Below, piece after piece: positions 23,794 to 37,399 of a DNA stretch of 64,000 bases. The notes beneath the pieces were generated by a model. The model had not been told where the DNA came from and ran no database searches. It worked only from the letters and a program-made list of their open reading frames with translations. A program made the position numbers and the translations under genes. Each line of letters begins with the position of its first letter. Position 1 is the first letter of the stretch. The stretch is from Epichloe hybrida (Eukaryota; Ascomycota; Sordariomycetes; Hypocreales; Clavicipitaceae): positions 806,001 to 870,000 of the forward strand of contig JAFEKR010000017.1 in assembly GCA_019022495.1 (NCBI GenBank), given 5' to 3'.

Positions 23794-25439
23794 ATAACTA
23801 GCTTATTTAGGTTAGATATTAAGTAATTTACACTTTCTATAAAATGTTTAAAGCTTTAATTTAAGAATATTATAGTTATTAGCGCTATAAAGTTATTCTT
23901 TAGGGTATACCTTTAATAAGTCTATAATTTACTTTAGTAAAGGTCTCTAAGTCTATAGGGGTCCTCTAAATACTTCCCTTTATATTTATAAAAGAGGTAG
24001 TAAGGTCTTTAGGAAGTAAGAGAGTAGCTTTATAAGTAGTACTCTTAGGGCTTATTATTCCCTCTAACCTTCCTCTTCCCTATATTAGGGAGGAGAAAGT
24101 ATAGCTCTCTAAGCTATGCTAATAGAGGCACTACTAGCCCTAGGTAGTAAAGGTTACCTTTATTAGTAACTCTCTTACTTAAGGGTATTATTAGTAATAT
24201 TTCTAGGGTAATACTACTAACTTATCTTAGGTAAAGGTATAGGTAGGGGAGTTACCTATAAATACTTATAAATAGTATCCTTATGTAGTCTTAACTCTAG
24301 GTTAATTAACCTTCCTAGAGGAGATTAGCTTAGCCTTCCTAGAGGAGATTAACTTAGCCTTCCTAAGGGAGTCTAGCTTATTAATTCTTTTAATAGTAGT
24401 TATACTAATAGGTAAGGTAAAGGGGTAGGTTATTAGGTTTTAATATTACTATTATCTAGTAGATTATAGAAGAACTTTTTATTCTATAGGTTCTTTTAGA
24501 AGCCTATGTACTTCTTCCTAGCCTCTTTAATTTCTTTAAGAGTTTAAAATTAGAATTCTTCTTAGTTTACTACTTCTTTAAGGTTATTTACTATCTTAGT
24601 GCCTTTTCTAATAGTTATATACACTCTATTATAAAGAAGATAGTCTTGAAATCTATTCTAGGAAAGGTCTCTCCCTTCCGTGAACTTATCCCTTAACTAA
24701 CCATAGAAATTATTACTAAATTTAGAGAATAGTGTTCTTCTAAATAACCCTTATTCCCTATATTATTCAGTCTTTATAAGGATATAGAGACTAATTCCCT
24801 TAGGTATTATTATCTCTTTATGCTTAGAACTTCCTATTTACTAGAGTAGTTTTTCTATAATGTGTTATTCAAGTCTTACGAAGATATAGGAGTATAGATT
24901 AGTGTAAATAGGGGTTTTTCCTTTATTAAGGTATTTATTACTATCTCTAGCTTTAATACTTTCTATAGTATTATTATAACTATTACTCTTACTAAGAACT
25001 TTAAATTAACTAGAGGTCCCTAATAGTCTAGCTATATCTAATATTCTAACTAATTAAGGGAAGTAAATCTTGTAATATAAGGAAATAAGGGGTACTACTA
25101 TAATAGGTGTAATGTGTTTTGAATGTGAAGGATTATAAGGTAAGGCAGTTGACTTTAAATATGTGATAGAACGCATAACAAAGAAAGATAAGGGGATAGC
25201 TTAGCTACTAGTGTTAAACCTTTCTTTATTATTTTAGAATTTATATAGATATAGATATTAATACTAAAGTAAGAAGAGAGCTATATTATACCTTTTCATT
25301 AGCATAACTTATTATTAAACATAGCCCTCCTATTTTATAAGGCGAGTTATTATTAGATAAGCTACCTCTTCTAATTAACCTTGCTAATCTGCGGTGTTCG
25401 AAGACTACGTGGTTATCTATGAAGGTAACCACTAATTAG

Positions 25440-25747
25440 TGTTAGATTCATAGGGTATTAAATTTAATATGTTATAGTTGTAAGCCCGAAGAATAGTATT
25501 ATTATTGATTATTTATTTTAGGCTACGTTATTTATTAGTATAATTAATTAAGTTATAGGAAAAAGAGAGGTTAAAAGCTAGAAGTTATAATACATAAAGG
25601 GAAAAGGGGTTACGTATTTATATCCTTACATTTCCTAGCTAATTAACGTGCTAGGTTATGGGTTACGTGTAGGGCGTGCGCGTAGCCCGAGCTTTTGCTA
25701 GGTAATTGCAGCTGCGACGCGCGATTAATATTACCTTTGTTCCAACA
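25440..25747 (-). repeat. Copia B1 5' LTR
   Basis: 308 bp, starting TGTTAGATTC and ending TTCCAACA; the partner of 18777-19084. CTAAG follows at 25748-25752. Confidence 0.85.
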
Positions 25748-25752
25748 CTAAG

Positions 25753-26390
25753 CTTATACCTATTTTTAAGGTATTTCTTCCTATACTTTCTCCTAAGCTA
25801 CTATGGCTTCTTTCTGATTCTTTAGGGCATCTTTATAGGTTATAGTAACCTTTAAATACTACTAAGTAAGTTTAATTATATTTAAATTAGGGGAATTCCC
25901 TAGCTATAGTAGCTTCTTAACCCCCTAAGTATTATAAACTAACTATTAATAGCTATAAGCGTGTAAGGGGGCCTTATCTTCTTATACTACTATATTTAGC
26001 CTTTTCTTCTAATATTCCTTTATAAAAGGAAGTAGCTTCTTATTTAGAATCTCCTTCTAATATTAGTACTAGTTAATTCCCTTATTACCTCTCTTTCCTT
26101 TTATTTATTACTTAAGCTTTCTATTCTTTTTATTCTAATTTTACTTTAGCTTCTAACTAGGCTTATTATAAAGGCCTAGCTAGTTAATTCCTAATATTAG
26201 AAGCTACTCTTTATAATAAGTAAGTTCTAGCTTCTTATTTAACTCTTTAATAACTTAATTAGCTTCTTTTTTCTCTATAAGGGTCCCTAGCTTCTAATAG
26301 TAGTAAGGACCCTTCTAATCCTAGCTAAACACACCCTAGAATATAAACTCTATTAATCCCTTCTATTACTTATAAATATAGGTCTTTACT
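25753..26390 (-). pseudogene. Tc1 transposase, catalytic piece
   Basis: The minus strand (about 26050 down to 25860) encodes KLLPFIKEY, then VV-stop-EDKAPLHAYSY, then LGNSPNLNIIK. These match the second and third catalytic boxes of Tc1/mariner transposases (ED-x-AP-x-HA and GNSPDLNxIE). The spacing from the Asp to the last box residue is 34, as in DD34E enzymes. The last residue is Lys where Glu is expected, and the DLN Asp is Asn; both are G-to-A changes. The right end (26386-26390, TTACT) is the Gypsy C1 target duplication. Confidence 0.85.
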
Positions 26391-26657
26391 TGTTAGGAGC
26401 ACGGAGGCTAGGGAGTCGCGGGCAGGACAGTCACATAATAAAGCCCTTAGATAAGCCTTAGCCTACGCGAATAACTAAGTAACTACTAGATAGCTACGTA
26501 CATATAGTAAGGTATTTAAATAAGAACTACCTATAAGAGATATAGAAGGTTAGAGTTTAAGACCTTTATATACTTACCCTTAAGTAGTAGCTCTCTAGCT
26601 ATAACTAAGAACCTTAGCCTTTACTTTATTTATATCTTTTTTACTATAGTTATAATA
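26391..26657 (+). repeat. Gypsy C1 5' LTR
   Basis: 267 bp, starting TGTTAGGAGCACGG and ending TATAATA (mutated from CGTGACA as in the 3' LTR). TTACT precedes it. Confidence 0.85.
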
Positions 26658-27795
26658 AGTTAAACTCTTAAACCCTTTTAGGAAAATAAACTATTAGCTA
26701 GATTTAAATATAAAGGAGCTATAGGATATTTACTTAGAATATACTTATATTACCTAGTAAGGAAGCCTTAAACCTATAGCACTTAAGTAATAACCTAAAT
26801 ACTTTAACTATAGAATATAATAAGGTATAGTAAACACTACCTAACTAATATAGTAACCCTAGATCTAGAAATAATAATAATCTAGACTAGCTATAGAGGT
26901 AATATAAGGTTATATAAGCCTAGCTATATAATACTTATATAAGATAAGAGATCTTAGAAATAGAAGCATAGCTTAAAGAAATAGAAGTAAACCTATAATT
27001 AGCTAGATTAGGTAGAAAACTTATAATTACCCCTTAGATAAATATACTAATAAATCCTATATTCCTAGGTTTCTTACCTAATAGTAAGTTTATAATAAGC
27101 ATATACCTATAAAGCTTTATTAAAATATAGTATAAGGTACTTATATATAAAGGAGATACTTATAAGAACCTATAGGTATACCTATAAGATTTAAATATAC
27201 TATTCTAGTTAAACCTAAGAACCTTCTAGGATAATAGGATAAAGGTAGTATATACTAGTAGCTACCTAGCTAATAATACAAAGTAATAATAAATATATTA
27301 TATAATAGTAAATAGGATAGTTAACTATATATCCTATACCTAGGATAGATTTATATCTTAGCTAAACACTAGTATAATAAATAAAGATATAAGGTGCTTA
27401 GAAGCCACTAGGATATTACTAAACCTTAGGTAAAAGTATAATTAATTATTCTAATCTTTCCTAAGACTTTAGATAAAGGTAAAAGCTAAATTACCTAACT
27501 AAATCCCCTTATATTTAAGAATAGTAATATTTCTAAATAGCTTAAATAACGCTATAAGGTAGTATATAGTTAGCTAGGAGTTCCCTATATCTTAAAGCTA
27601 TCTATAAGGCTAAGGTAAAAAAGCTAAAGTTATAATAATATCTATAATAAAGAGTTATAATAGAAGCTATAATAAAGAGGGTAGAAATAATAAAAGATAA
27701 CGCTCTAGCTCCCCTATAGATAACTTATAGTAAGGTTCCTAGTAATAAGGCATAGGCTAGAGGCTATTTAAATACTATAAATATAGTAGCCCTAG

Positions 27796-28051
27796 TGTTG
27801 GATGCACCAAGGTCCTGCGCAGGTAATAAATCCCGTATGATTGAAGTCAATGATAGTTAGTTAGCTAGCTAGGAAAGAGAGAGAAGAGAGGGAAAGTCTA
27901 GATGCTAGAAAAGGGGGCGAAATCCGTATGTAGGGCTAAAGAGGGGGTGGCAAATTAATGCAGCTAATCATATTATGTGCATCGCGCCAGACCCACAATT
28001 AGTCTAGTCTTTAGCCATGATTAAACCAATAAAAACCCGAAGGAATTAATA
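27796..28051 (-). repeat. Copia A1 3' LTR
   Basis: 256 bp, starting TGTTGGATGC with CCTAG before it; the inner end is TTAATA (mutated). Little mutated in its first half. Confidence 0.85.
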
Positions 28052-28299
28052 CTAGTAATCTCTCTTTTTCCTTTGTAGCTAAAGAGCTTAAAAACGTAAT
28101 AAAAATCAGATTAAAGGAAAGTGTATACTAGTGAATCCCTTAATAGGAATCCGCTGCTCTAATTAGCTATTATAGCATTAGTTAATTAAATTAATCCATT
28201 ATTCCTTGCCTAAGCTCCTGTCCCTTAATATTATAAGTCTCTTTACCTATCCTTTAATATGAATTATTAATTTGTTTAAATTAATTAAAGAGGAAAGTA

Positions 28300-28360
28300 A
28301 TAAATTTAGTAATGCTTTTGTTATCGCATCCGCTAGATTGTTATTGCCGTTAATCCACTT
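28300..28360 (-). pseudogene. Copia A1 RNase H tail remnant
   Basis: The minus strand reads NLADAITKAL, the Copia RNase H C-terminal box. It places the end of pol about 0.26 kb from the 3' LTR and sets the coding direction. Confidence 0.75.
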
Positions 28361-31300
28361 GACTTTGTAGATCTTATGCCTTTTATATAATTAATAAAGG
28401 GCTATAATATTAATTATTAGTCTCTTCTCCTTTGTGGTTCCTAGCTTTATAAGATATTTATATAATGAAAAAGAGTTAGTATAGAGAATTATAGGATCTA
28501 AGGCATCTTTAATTAATCCGTGATCTAATAGAGAGTTATGGAAATTGCGTAGGTAATATCTATGCCTTAAACTATGCTATATAACTCGGAGGCAAGCGCG
28601 CTATGAGTGACTCTCTTACTCTTTATTAAGCTATACGTAATAATATTGCCTTTTATAATAAAGGTATTATTGTCTTGCATTATCTTGTTGCTAATTATAA
28701 TCACGTATCCGATCTATGAGCTTAAATCCTTGTTATTAGTAAGTGATTTATTTATAAACATAAAGAGCTTTACCTCTTTAAGAACTAAAGGGATGTATTG
28801 TAGTCTATGTTATTAATTCTTAATCTGCTACTTAAGGCGTTTATTAAGGCATATAATATCTTTACTAGAGGGTTCTTAGTGTTAAGCTATAATTAATAGG
28901 TTATAGGAAGCTTCTAGTTAATATATAGTTATAATATAGCTTCCTTAGGCTTATTATTTTATGTAGTCTTACTTTACTATTAGGGATTAAGGATTAACTT
29001 CCTTAATCTTCTAACTCTAGCCTTTTTAGGTTAAGATTAATAAATTATTAGTGTTTTAGGTTAAGATATAGCTATTAAAGATAAGAGGATTCTTAGCGGT
29101 TAATTGTTGCTTTTCTTTAGCTATAAAATTAGCCTTCTAGAGCTCTTTCTCTTCTTTTTAAAAGAAGTTATTATTACTTAGTCCTAATGTATTATCAGTT
29201 TATATTCTAATAATACTAAAGAGATTCTTATTATTCAGGGCTATAATTAATAAGCAGGGATTATAGGTTAAGGTTATTATATTAAGGTTATCCCTATGGT
29301 AATGGAAGTATATTGCCTACTAGTAGGTTCTGGCCTTTGTAATCCTGTAAAGAGGTCTAATTAATTTAATTATAGTCCCTTCTAGAAAGAGATATGTAAT
29401 TTGCTTTAGTAATCTTATAATAATTAGCCTTGTTAGCACCGTGTGCGATTAAGTGTAGGCTTGTGTGATATCGCAAATCCAAAGGTAAATGCCTCTTTTT
29501 CTTAATAATAAAGCGATAGCTATAATAAGTCGTTAGCTTGCTTGTTAAATTGTTAGTAATTACGTTAGGATAAATTCCTTTCCTTTGTCATTATAGCCTT
29601 ATATAATGAGACAAGATTTCTCATATAGTAAGTCCGTTCCTTTGCCTTTAATCTCTCTAACTATACGAGAATTAAAGATTCTATAACCTCTATGCTTTAC
29701 TAGGTTGAATTTAACGAATTTAAACACATTATAAGCTTGTAAAGCGTTAATCTTAGCTTGATTAGACTGCTTAAAGGGTTTTCCTAGGGTTGTAATCCTT
29801 CTTTCTTAGTAGAGCTAAAGGGTAAGGTTTTAATTAGCCTCTTCCTTTACTATAAGGAATACTATGCTTAGTATCCCTCTAGTTATAACCTCTTAAATAA
29901 AGGCCTCCTCTTAATCTTTATTTATAAGTATATAGAGCTAAACTAGGCTAACGTCCTTCTTAGGGCTATAAGGTTTTCTTTTCCTTACTTTTATTCCTTT
30001 AGGGCATGGTAATAAGTCTTTAACTTAATAGCTTCCCCTTAGGGCCTTTTAGGCTTTATAAGCCTCTTTATTAGACTCTCCTGCACTTATAAATTACACT
30101 ATAAGGGCCTTTCTTAGTCTCCCTTACTTTCTCTTAGCTAGTGCCTATGGTTCTTTGCTATCTTCTATTAGAGAATCTCTTTTATTAGTAGTAGTTAGTT
30201 ATACAGCTCCTTCTTCCTTTATGTTACTTAGTTATTACTCTAGTAGATTATAGGGCTTTATCTCCTACTACTCTAGTCCCTCTATAGTATATAAGTCTTT
30301 ATAATAGGGCTTTACCACTATAGAGTGAAACTTCACTAGGCTATAGGGTATATTAATAGTATAGGTCTCTCTATTAGTAGCAAGCAGCTTATATAAGCTA
30401 TACTAGCTACCTTTCTCTCTTTATATATGTATATTAGCTTATAAGGGTAGCTAATATATAGGCACTATATTAGGGCTATTCTAGGCTTTAAGGGCATTAT
30501 AGACTTGCTATAAAGCTAGATAGTAGCGGACTTTATTAGTGGCTTTGTGAATTACTTTAGTATATTAAATAATAAAGATACTTAGTAGTAACTTATCTAT
30601 TATCTATAGGTAGCCTCTAAAGACTAGTAGGGTTAGGATAATACTATTTAAGCCTGTAGAGTTATTAATTACTTTAATAGCTATTTAAAGATGTTATTCT
30701 AGCGTAAGTTTTATCCTAATTAAGTCTGTGATAATATTATAAGCTTAGCATAAAGGTCTGTAATATCTCTTAACCTTTCTAATACTATTGTGGGCTTTAA
30801 TTAGCATCTTATTAGTCTTAATTAATATTAGTTAAGCATAGTGCTTAAACTTAGCGGAAGCGAAGTTATTGCTAGCGTTATGTATAATTTATTCTAGAGG
30901 TCTAAGATAAGTATTAATCTAACATTCGCGGATTGTATCCTAGATGTCTTAAGCCTTTTACTTCTTTGGATTAAGGAATTAGGCTACCTAGAATAATATT
31001 ACTAAATTAATAATATAAAGTACTAGTTAGCTATTGATTTGTATAATATTAATGATAATCTTGTAGTTAAATTTGTGGTTATCTTTGATTATGAATTTAA
31101 ATCGGCTAGGGGCCTTGCCGTGTATTTAGCAATAGTAGCAAACTTTGGTTAATTTCTTGATTGCCTAGCGTTTAACTTTATAACTAGCTTAGTGAAGGAT
31201 CTTTGTGAGCTATTGAATGGAAGGGTAACTAAGTTAATAATGTAATTAGCGGATATCTCCTTCTAAAAGGTAGAAGGTGACTATTTCTCTTACCTTTAGT

Positions 31301-32044
31301 AACTACTAAGAATAGCCCTATTATTGCATAATAGGTATAGTTTTATTACCTTGGATAAGTATGTTAGCGAGGTTATTAATCTTGACTTGTATTTTATCTA
31401 TATTAGTGATTAAGAAGAGGAAGGGGGTAGCTATATTAAGAATATAGAATTCAAGCTCTCTAAGTTCTATGGGCATATAAAGGATTTCTCTTGTAACTAC
31501 TAATCCGGCGCTAAATATAATAATTTAGGGTTTGTAAGGGGTTACCTTTAATAAAAGCATTAATCTTAACAGAGCCTTTACTTATGCTTCTCCTATAATT
31601 AACTTTCCTGCTATGCTAGTATTAGGTATAATCCCTCTAAAGACCTCTTTGGAATAGTGTTCTTTAGAGATATAGCAAATTAAGCCTTTATTACACTCTT
31701 ATGGCTTATAAAGCTCTTATTTAAGGAATACGTGTTAAAAAGCTTAATTATATAAGGTTACTAGGACATTAATATTAGCGGCGTTATAGTTAGTTTATAG
31801 TCCTGAATAGAAGAATTATATAATGCTTAGATATGCTATTAATAGTAGCTCCTTAATATTATTATTATTATCTTTAGCTTCTATATAAGCTATAAGGTAT
31901 ACTTCCTAATTCTTACCTAAGCCTTTATTAGGCTTATTATTATTTTACCCTTTATAGGAGGCAAGGAATACCTAAAATCTCTTCTCTAAAGGGAGTGTAT
32001 AATATATTTTACTAGCCTACTAGTAGTCTTTCTTCTTTTAATAT

Positions 32045-32115
32045 TCTTTAGTGAAGTAATTAGAAAACTAGTAGCTGCTCTTACCACATATAAAGCAGCG
32101 CTTAGTGCTTAGCCT
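32045..32115 (-). pseudogene. Copia A1 gag zinc-knuckle remnant
   Basis: The minus strand reads KRCFICGKSSY followed by a F/W-SNYF-like stretch. This resembles the CFVCxKxGCWSxxH knuckle of fungal Copia gag proteins. The second Cys and the final His appear lost. The same segment occurs in Copia A2 near 62590-62640. Confidence 0.65.
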
Positions 32116-34124
32116 AGGGCTTTACCTATAATAGCTTCCTTTGCTATAGGGGGATAATCACTATCTATACTAATGATTAGTAAACATAGCCTCTAGAGGG
32201 TCTCCTTATTAGTACTAAAGGTATTAGGAGAACTTCTTATTTAATTCCGTAATAGTAATTACCTTGCAAAGGTCTCTAGTAAGACTTTCAAAGCCTAGGG
32301 AGTATATATATTTCACTATCTAATATTTAGGCACACTAGCTACAGTATTTAAGGCCTACTTATAGAGCTTAGTATTTACTGTTTTAGTAGGGTATAGTTC
32401 TCTATGAATCTTCTTAAAGGTTAATAACATAATCTTAAGGTAATTAAGCTTACTTTTATTAGGGTTCTTCTTAATTATGTTCTTTAATGTTATACTACTC
32501 TATTAGTAGTAATAGAATTACTAGTTACTTTCTGTCTTAAAGTATTAATAGATGTAAGTAATTATCTCTTTATAGGAATAGTTATTCCTAAAGAGGTAAT
32601 TAAGGTAGTATTACTTAGTATTACCTATTAACATAATAGGGAAAGCCTTCTAATAATGCGTTTAAGGAAGGTTAATTCTATTACACTTATTTTTAAAGAG
32701 TATAATCTTTAGTGTTAAGAAGTTATATAGCTTTTTACTATAGTGGTTGCTATCCTTATATATCTTTATAAGCTCTAAGATCTTCTTTATAATCTAATCT
32801 TTAGAGGGGAATTACTATAAAGGCATAATTTGTTATAAATAATGGTCCACTAGTTGTTCTTAATAATGATTGTCTGGATAGAGCTATTAATATAATAGGG
32901 ATTATTATAGGGGTTTTTATAAGGGTTTAAGTAATCTCTAGGGTTAGGGAAGGTTAATTTCTAGGGTAGGTTATTAGGGCTGTTAATGTTAAGGTTCTAG
33001 GGGTTTAGAAGATTATGGTCTTTCTTGTAATCTTTCCTATAACTAAAGGGGCATTAAGGTTTAATAAAGCACTTCCTTAAGCAATGCTAGGATTGAATAT
33101 CCTAGGCCTTGCCTAATAAGGACGCCGTAATCTTATAAAGAATTGCGTAATTCTCTAATAATATCCTTAGATACCCTTTTAAAGGTGTCTTTAGACTAGC
33201 CTTTAAAGTCTTCTTAGAATAATTCCTATAGGTTATTATCTCTCTAACCTTAATGCTTACTAAGGTTAATAAATCTTGTAATTTAGTTATTAAGCTTAAG
33301 CTATGTAGTAGTGTCTGGATCTAGCTTAATAGATTCTTTCTAGTTATATAAGAATTTGTAAGTAAGCTATTAAAGGCGTGGGGGTAATTTATGCCTTTAA
33401 GGTCTCTTAGGGGTAATAATTAAAGCCTTGCTATTACTAGTAGCCCTTCCCCTTATAGAAGGTCTAGATTCCTCTGCTATTTTTAACTATTAAAGGAAAA
33501 GTAGTAATAGGAGTAAATCAATAGGGATAAGGAAAGCGATAGAAGTGCTAAAAGTAGGTAAAAGTAACGAGAAAAATAATAATGAATTAACAGGAATTGC
33601 CTTTCTTGTTTTTCATGAAAAGAAGGGAAGGAAGTAATCTCTCTTTCTAGGGCGAATAGCACTAAGAGTAAAAGGGGGTAAAAACAAGCTGTAAATGCTT
33701 GTACGAATAGATTAAAGGTCTGTTAGATAAAGGGAATATTTATAGAGAAGTTATAGATGTGTTAGCTAGCTTAGCTAAGGTTATTTAACGTCAGGTTCGA
33801 AATAAATACCTTACGGCAATAGATTTAGTTATTTGGTTAGTTTTCTCGTAATAGATAATAAAATTAATAATTAATAATAATATCCTAGATAGATATAACA
33901 AAGTTATATCCTTAAGCCTAAGGGTTAATAGATTAATTCCTTAGAAGCCTAATAAGCCTGTAACTAGGATTCTAGTCTCTTTCTTTAGCACACTTATGTA
34001 GTTATGCCTCTTTACCGTAATAACTATTACGGTATAACAAGGGGTAGTGGCAGTGGTATTTATAAAAATGTCTCTTCTTGTAATACCTAGCTTATCTATA
34101 GTTATAAAGTTAACCACTGATTAG

Positions 34125-34380
34125 TATTAGATGCACCAAGGTCCTGCGCAGGTAATAAATCCCGTATAATTAAAGTTAATAATAGTTAGTTAGCTAGCTA
34201 GGAAAGAGAGAGAAGAGAGGGAAAGTCTAGATGCTAGAAAAGGGGGCGAAATCCGTATATAGGGCTAAAGAGGGGGTGGCGAATTAATGTAGCTAATCAT
34301 ATTATGTGCATCGCGCCGGACCCACAATTGGTCTGGTCTTTGGCCACGATTGAACCAATAAAGACCCGAAGGAATCAACA
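34125..34380 (-). repeat. Copia A1 5' LTR
   Basis: 256 bp, inner end TATTAGATGC (mutated from TGTTGGATGC), outer end GGAATCAACA, followed by CCTAG. Confidence 0.85.
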
Positions 34381-35239
34381 CCTAGATATAGTATAAATAA
34401 ATATAAAGTAATAAACTACTTAATTTATAAAAGTAATAGGTATATTACTAAGAAGTATAAAAATAGTAGTAATAAATTTTTAAACCTAAATAAAATTCTA
34501 ATTAGTTTAGTATAGGCCTAGCATAATAGTCTTACTATAGAGAAACCTATAGATAGAAAAATAAGGATATAAGTATCCCTATAGTAAGATAACTACTAGT
34601 TAATAGTGCTAGCGCTATTTAATATAGGCATAGAGTATTGAATAATTTACCCTAAATTATTATTAAAATAGGATTAGAAAAATATAAAGAAAGTAAAGGT
34701 AATACTAAAAAGTATAAGTAAGAATAAGATCTTATACTAAGGAATCTTATATAAACTAGTTAAGGTAAGAGATAGCATAGGTTATATAAAGGTTTACTAA
34801 GTTAGCTACTATATTACTAATATAGGAGAGGGAATACTCTTAAGAATAGACTAGACCCTAGAGTATAAACCTATAGTAATAGACTAAAAGTAAGGTTTTT
34901 AAAGGTTTTTAATAACTAAAGAATATATTATATTTACTTTAAGTAAGTAATAACTATATAAGGTAGTAAAGTAGTTTTTTATTATACTATTACTAGTATT
35001 ACTAAAAGTTAAAGTAGTTAAGCCTAAAATAAAAGAGAGGGATACTAATAAAGTTTTACTAATAAGAGATATAGTAAGTAATAACCTAACTTATAATATA
35101 GTTATAGTAATAGTAATAAGTAATATCTAGCCCCTAAAGAAGAAGAAACTAAGAAGTATAATAGCACTTTAGGTAGTGTTTTATAAGGAGCTAGTAGTAT
35201 TTATATAAGAAATAGATAATAATATACCCTAATAGTAAA

Positions 35240-36500
35240 TCCTAGAGAAGTATATAGAATTTATAAATATATTTTTAAAAGATTTAGCTAGTAAGCTTCT
35301 AGAACTTAGGGGTTATACTTATATAATTAAATTAGAAAAGGGGAAATAGCTACTATAAGAACCTATATATAACCTAGTAGAAAAAGAGCTAGAGGTACTT
35401 AAGGAGTACCTTATAAGTGCGTAAGAGAAAGGATAGATTAGAAGATTAATAAGCCTAGCTAAAGCCCTAATTTTATTTATCTTAAAAAAGTTAGGGAAAT
35501 TAAGGCTTTATATAAATTATAAGGGTCTTAATAGAATTACTATTAAAAATAAGGCCCCCTTACTATTAATATCTAAAATCCTTAATTAACTAGTAAGTAT
35601 AAAGGTTTTTATATTATTAAATCTCTAAGAGGTATACTACTAGCTATATATCTATAAGGGTAATAAGTAAAAGATAGCGTTCTATTACTACTATAGGCAC
35701 TTTAAGTACCTTATAATACTATTTAGATTAGTAAATACGCTAGCTACTTTTTAGGAATATATTAATAACACTCTTAAGGGACTTATAAATAAATTCTATA
35801 TTATTTACCTTAATAATATCCTAATATATAGTAGTAACCCTATAAGACATATAAAGTATATTAAAAGGGTGCTAGAGTGACTTTAGGATATAAATCTCTA
35901 TATTAACCTTAAGAAGTACTAATTTTTAGTATTATAAGTGAAATTCCTAGGGTTTATTATATTTAAAAAAGGCATTAAGATAAAACTATTAAGGGTTAAA
36001 GCTATTATAACCTAGCTAATACCTTATAGTGTGTTTAATATTTAATTATTCCTTAGGTTTATAGGGTTTTACTAATACTTTATAAAATAGTATAGTAAGG
36101 TAGTAGTCTTACTAATAAACCACCTAAAGGGTATTTAACTAGTAGAGTTTAAGCTAAAGCCTAGTAAACTTATAGTATTTAAAGAACTCTAAAAGAAGTT
36201 CTAGGAGGTACTAATCTTAGTACACTTTAACTTACTTTATTTACTAAGAGTAAAGATAAATATATCTAGTTATATAATTAAAGCTATACTTATAATATTA
36301 GTGCTAGGTAGCTAGCACTTAGTAGCGTATTTTTAAGGAAGTTAACTAATATTAAACTTTACTACTTAACCCTAGACGCTAAGTTATTAGTAATCTAAGA
36401 GGTATTTTAAGCCTAGAGATATTACCTTGTATATTTAATTTATTAGATTATAGTTATTATAGACTATTTAAACTATAAGTACCTAGCTATAAAGCTAAAG
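35240..36500 (+). pseudogene. Gypsy C1 reverse transcriptase/RNase H remnant
   Basis: The plus strand shows the Gypsy RT series in order: a linker with EFxxIFLKD and EKGK motifs, LRLYINYKGLNRITIKN (family form RLCVDYRGLNxITVKN) near 35500-35560, YLNNILIYS (YLDDILIYS, both Asp changed to Asn) near 35811-35835, and KFLGFII near 35940. RNase H follows. Stops are frequent. Limits are approximate. Confidence 0.75.
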
Positions 36501-37399
36501 CTAACTAGTAAGTAAGTAATAGTATTAGATAAGCTCTATCTATTTAATTTTAGGATTAAATATTATATAGGTAAGTTAAATCCCGCTAATACCTTATTAA
36601 GAAGAGTAAATTATATTAGTAAGGAGTATAGGGCAGAGGCTATGTTCTTATAGCTACCTAACTTCTTAGCTAAGTTTTTAAATACTAAGTAATAAGGGCA
36701 TTATATATATAATAGTATAGTTATAGGCCCTAAGGTTATATTACTTAGCGTAGTTAATAGTTTATTATAAGAGCGCTATAAGGGCTATTTAAGCCTCTAG
36801 GGTTTGAAGAAAATATAACTTTATTATATTATTAAGGAACTTAATAGTTCTATAAAGCCTATAAGTAGTATGCTAACTAGGTCTACTTATTATAAGCAGT
36901 AAGGTTATACCTTATTTATATTTTCTAATATTTCTATAAGTCTAGTAAGCTTATAGGTTAGGAGTCTAGCTAGGTTAGTAGTTAGTAAGTAGTGTAAGCG
37001 CTCCCTTAAAACACTACTTAGCTATAATTTATCTATAAGTCTAAAAGTATACTATAAGCTAGCTACTTATAGTAGTATTATAGTAAGAATATAAGTAGTC
37101 TAGTAAACCTCTTTTAAGTTTACATAGGATACTTATCCTATATACATAGAATTAGAGACTTTAATTTAAGTTATATTATTTTAAGCATAGTAAGGTAATA
37201 ACTTTACTATAGGTTAGAGAAAGCTACTTAAGAGTAGTAACCTAGAAGCATTATAAATATAGTCTATTAGGCCCTTTAAGCTATTAATATTTAAGAATAA
37301 AGTTTTTATTCTAGTTAGTGTAAGAAAGGAAGTTATATTACTTACCTATAATAACCTAGTAGTAAGCTACTAGGGAGTTAGTAGGACCCTTTATTAGAT

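Larger units (their letters stand above)
18777..25747 (-). mobile_element. Copia B1, full-length RIP-mutated Ty1/Copia retrotransposon
   Basis: Two 308-bp LTRs (18777-19084 and 25440-25747) bound a 6.97-kb element with target duplication CTAAG on both sides (18772-18776, 25748-25752). Coding is on the minus strand: the box DNLANAFIKALP near 19650 is the end of a Copia RNase H domain (consensus DNLADAFTKALP). All frames carry many stops. A 173-bp solo LTR of another family sits at 23621. The element lies inside the Tc1 transposase gene. Confidence 0.9.
27796..34380 (-). mobile_element. Copia A1, full-length Ty1/Copia retrotransposon
   Basis: Two 256-bp LTRs (27796-28051, 34125-34380) and target duplication CCTAG (27791-27795, 34381-34385) bound 6585 bp. 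Coding is on the minus strand: a gag zinc knuckle (KRCFICGKSS, 32051-32110) precedes a degraded pol, and the RNase H tail box LADAITKAL lies near 28310-28345. A purine-rich tract (AAAGGAAAAAGAGAGA) lies just before the 3' LTR. All longer frames are broken by stops, but mutation is milder than in Gypsy C1 around it, consistent with later arrival. Confidence 0.9.

Noticed and set aside
28607..28816. Hydrophobic plus-strand frames at 28607-28816 and 58818-59060 as membrane protein genes
   Set aside because: They are homologous positions in Copia A1 and A2, antisense to the coding strand. Hydrophobicity comes from AT-rich mutated sequence.
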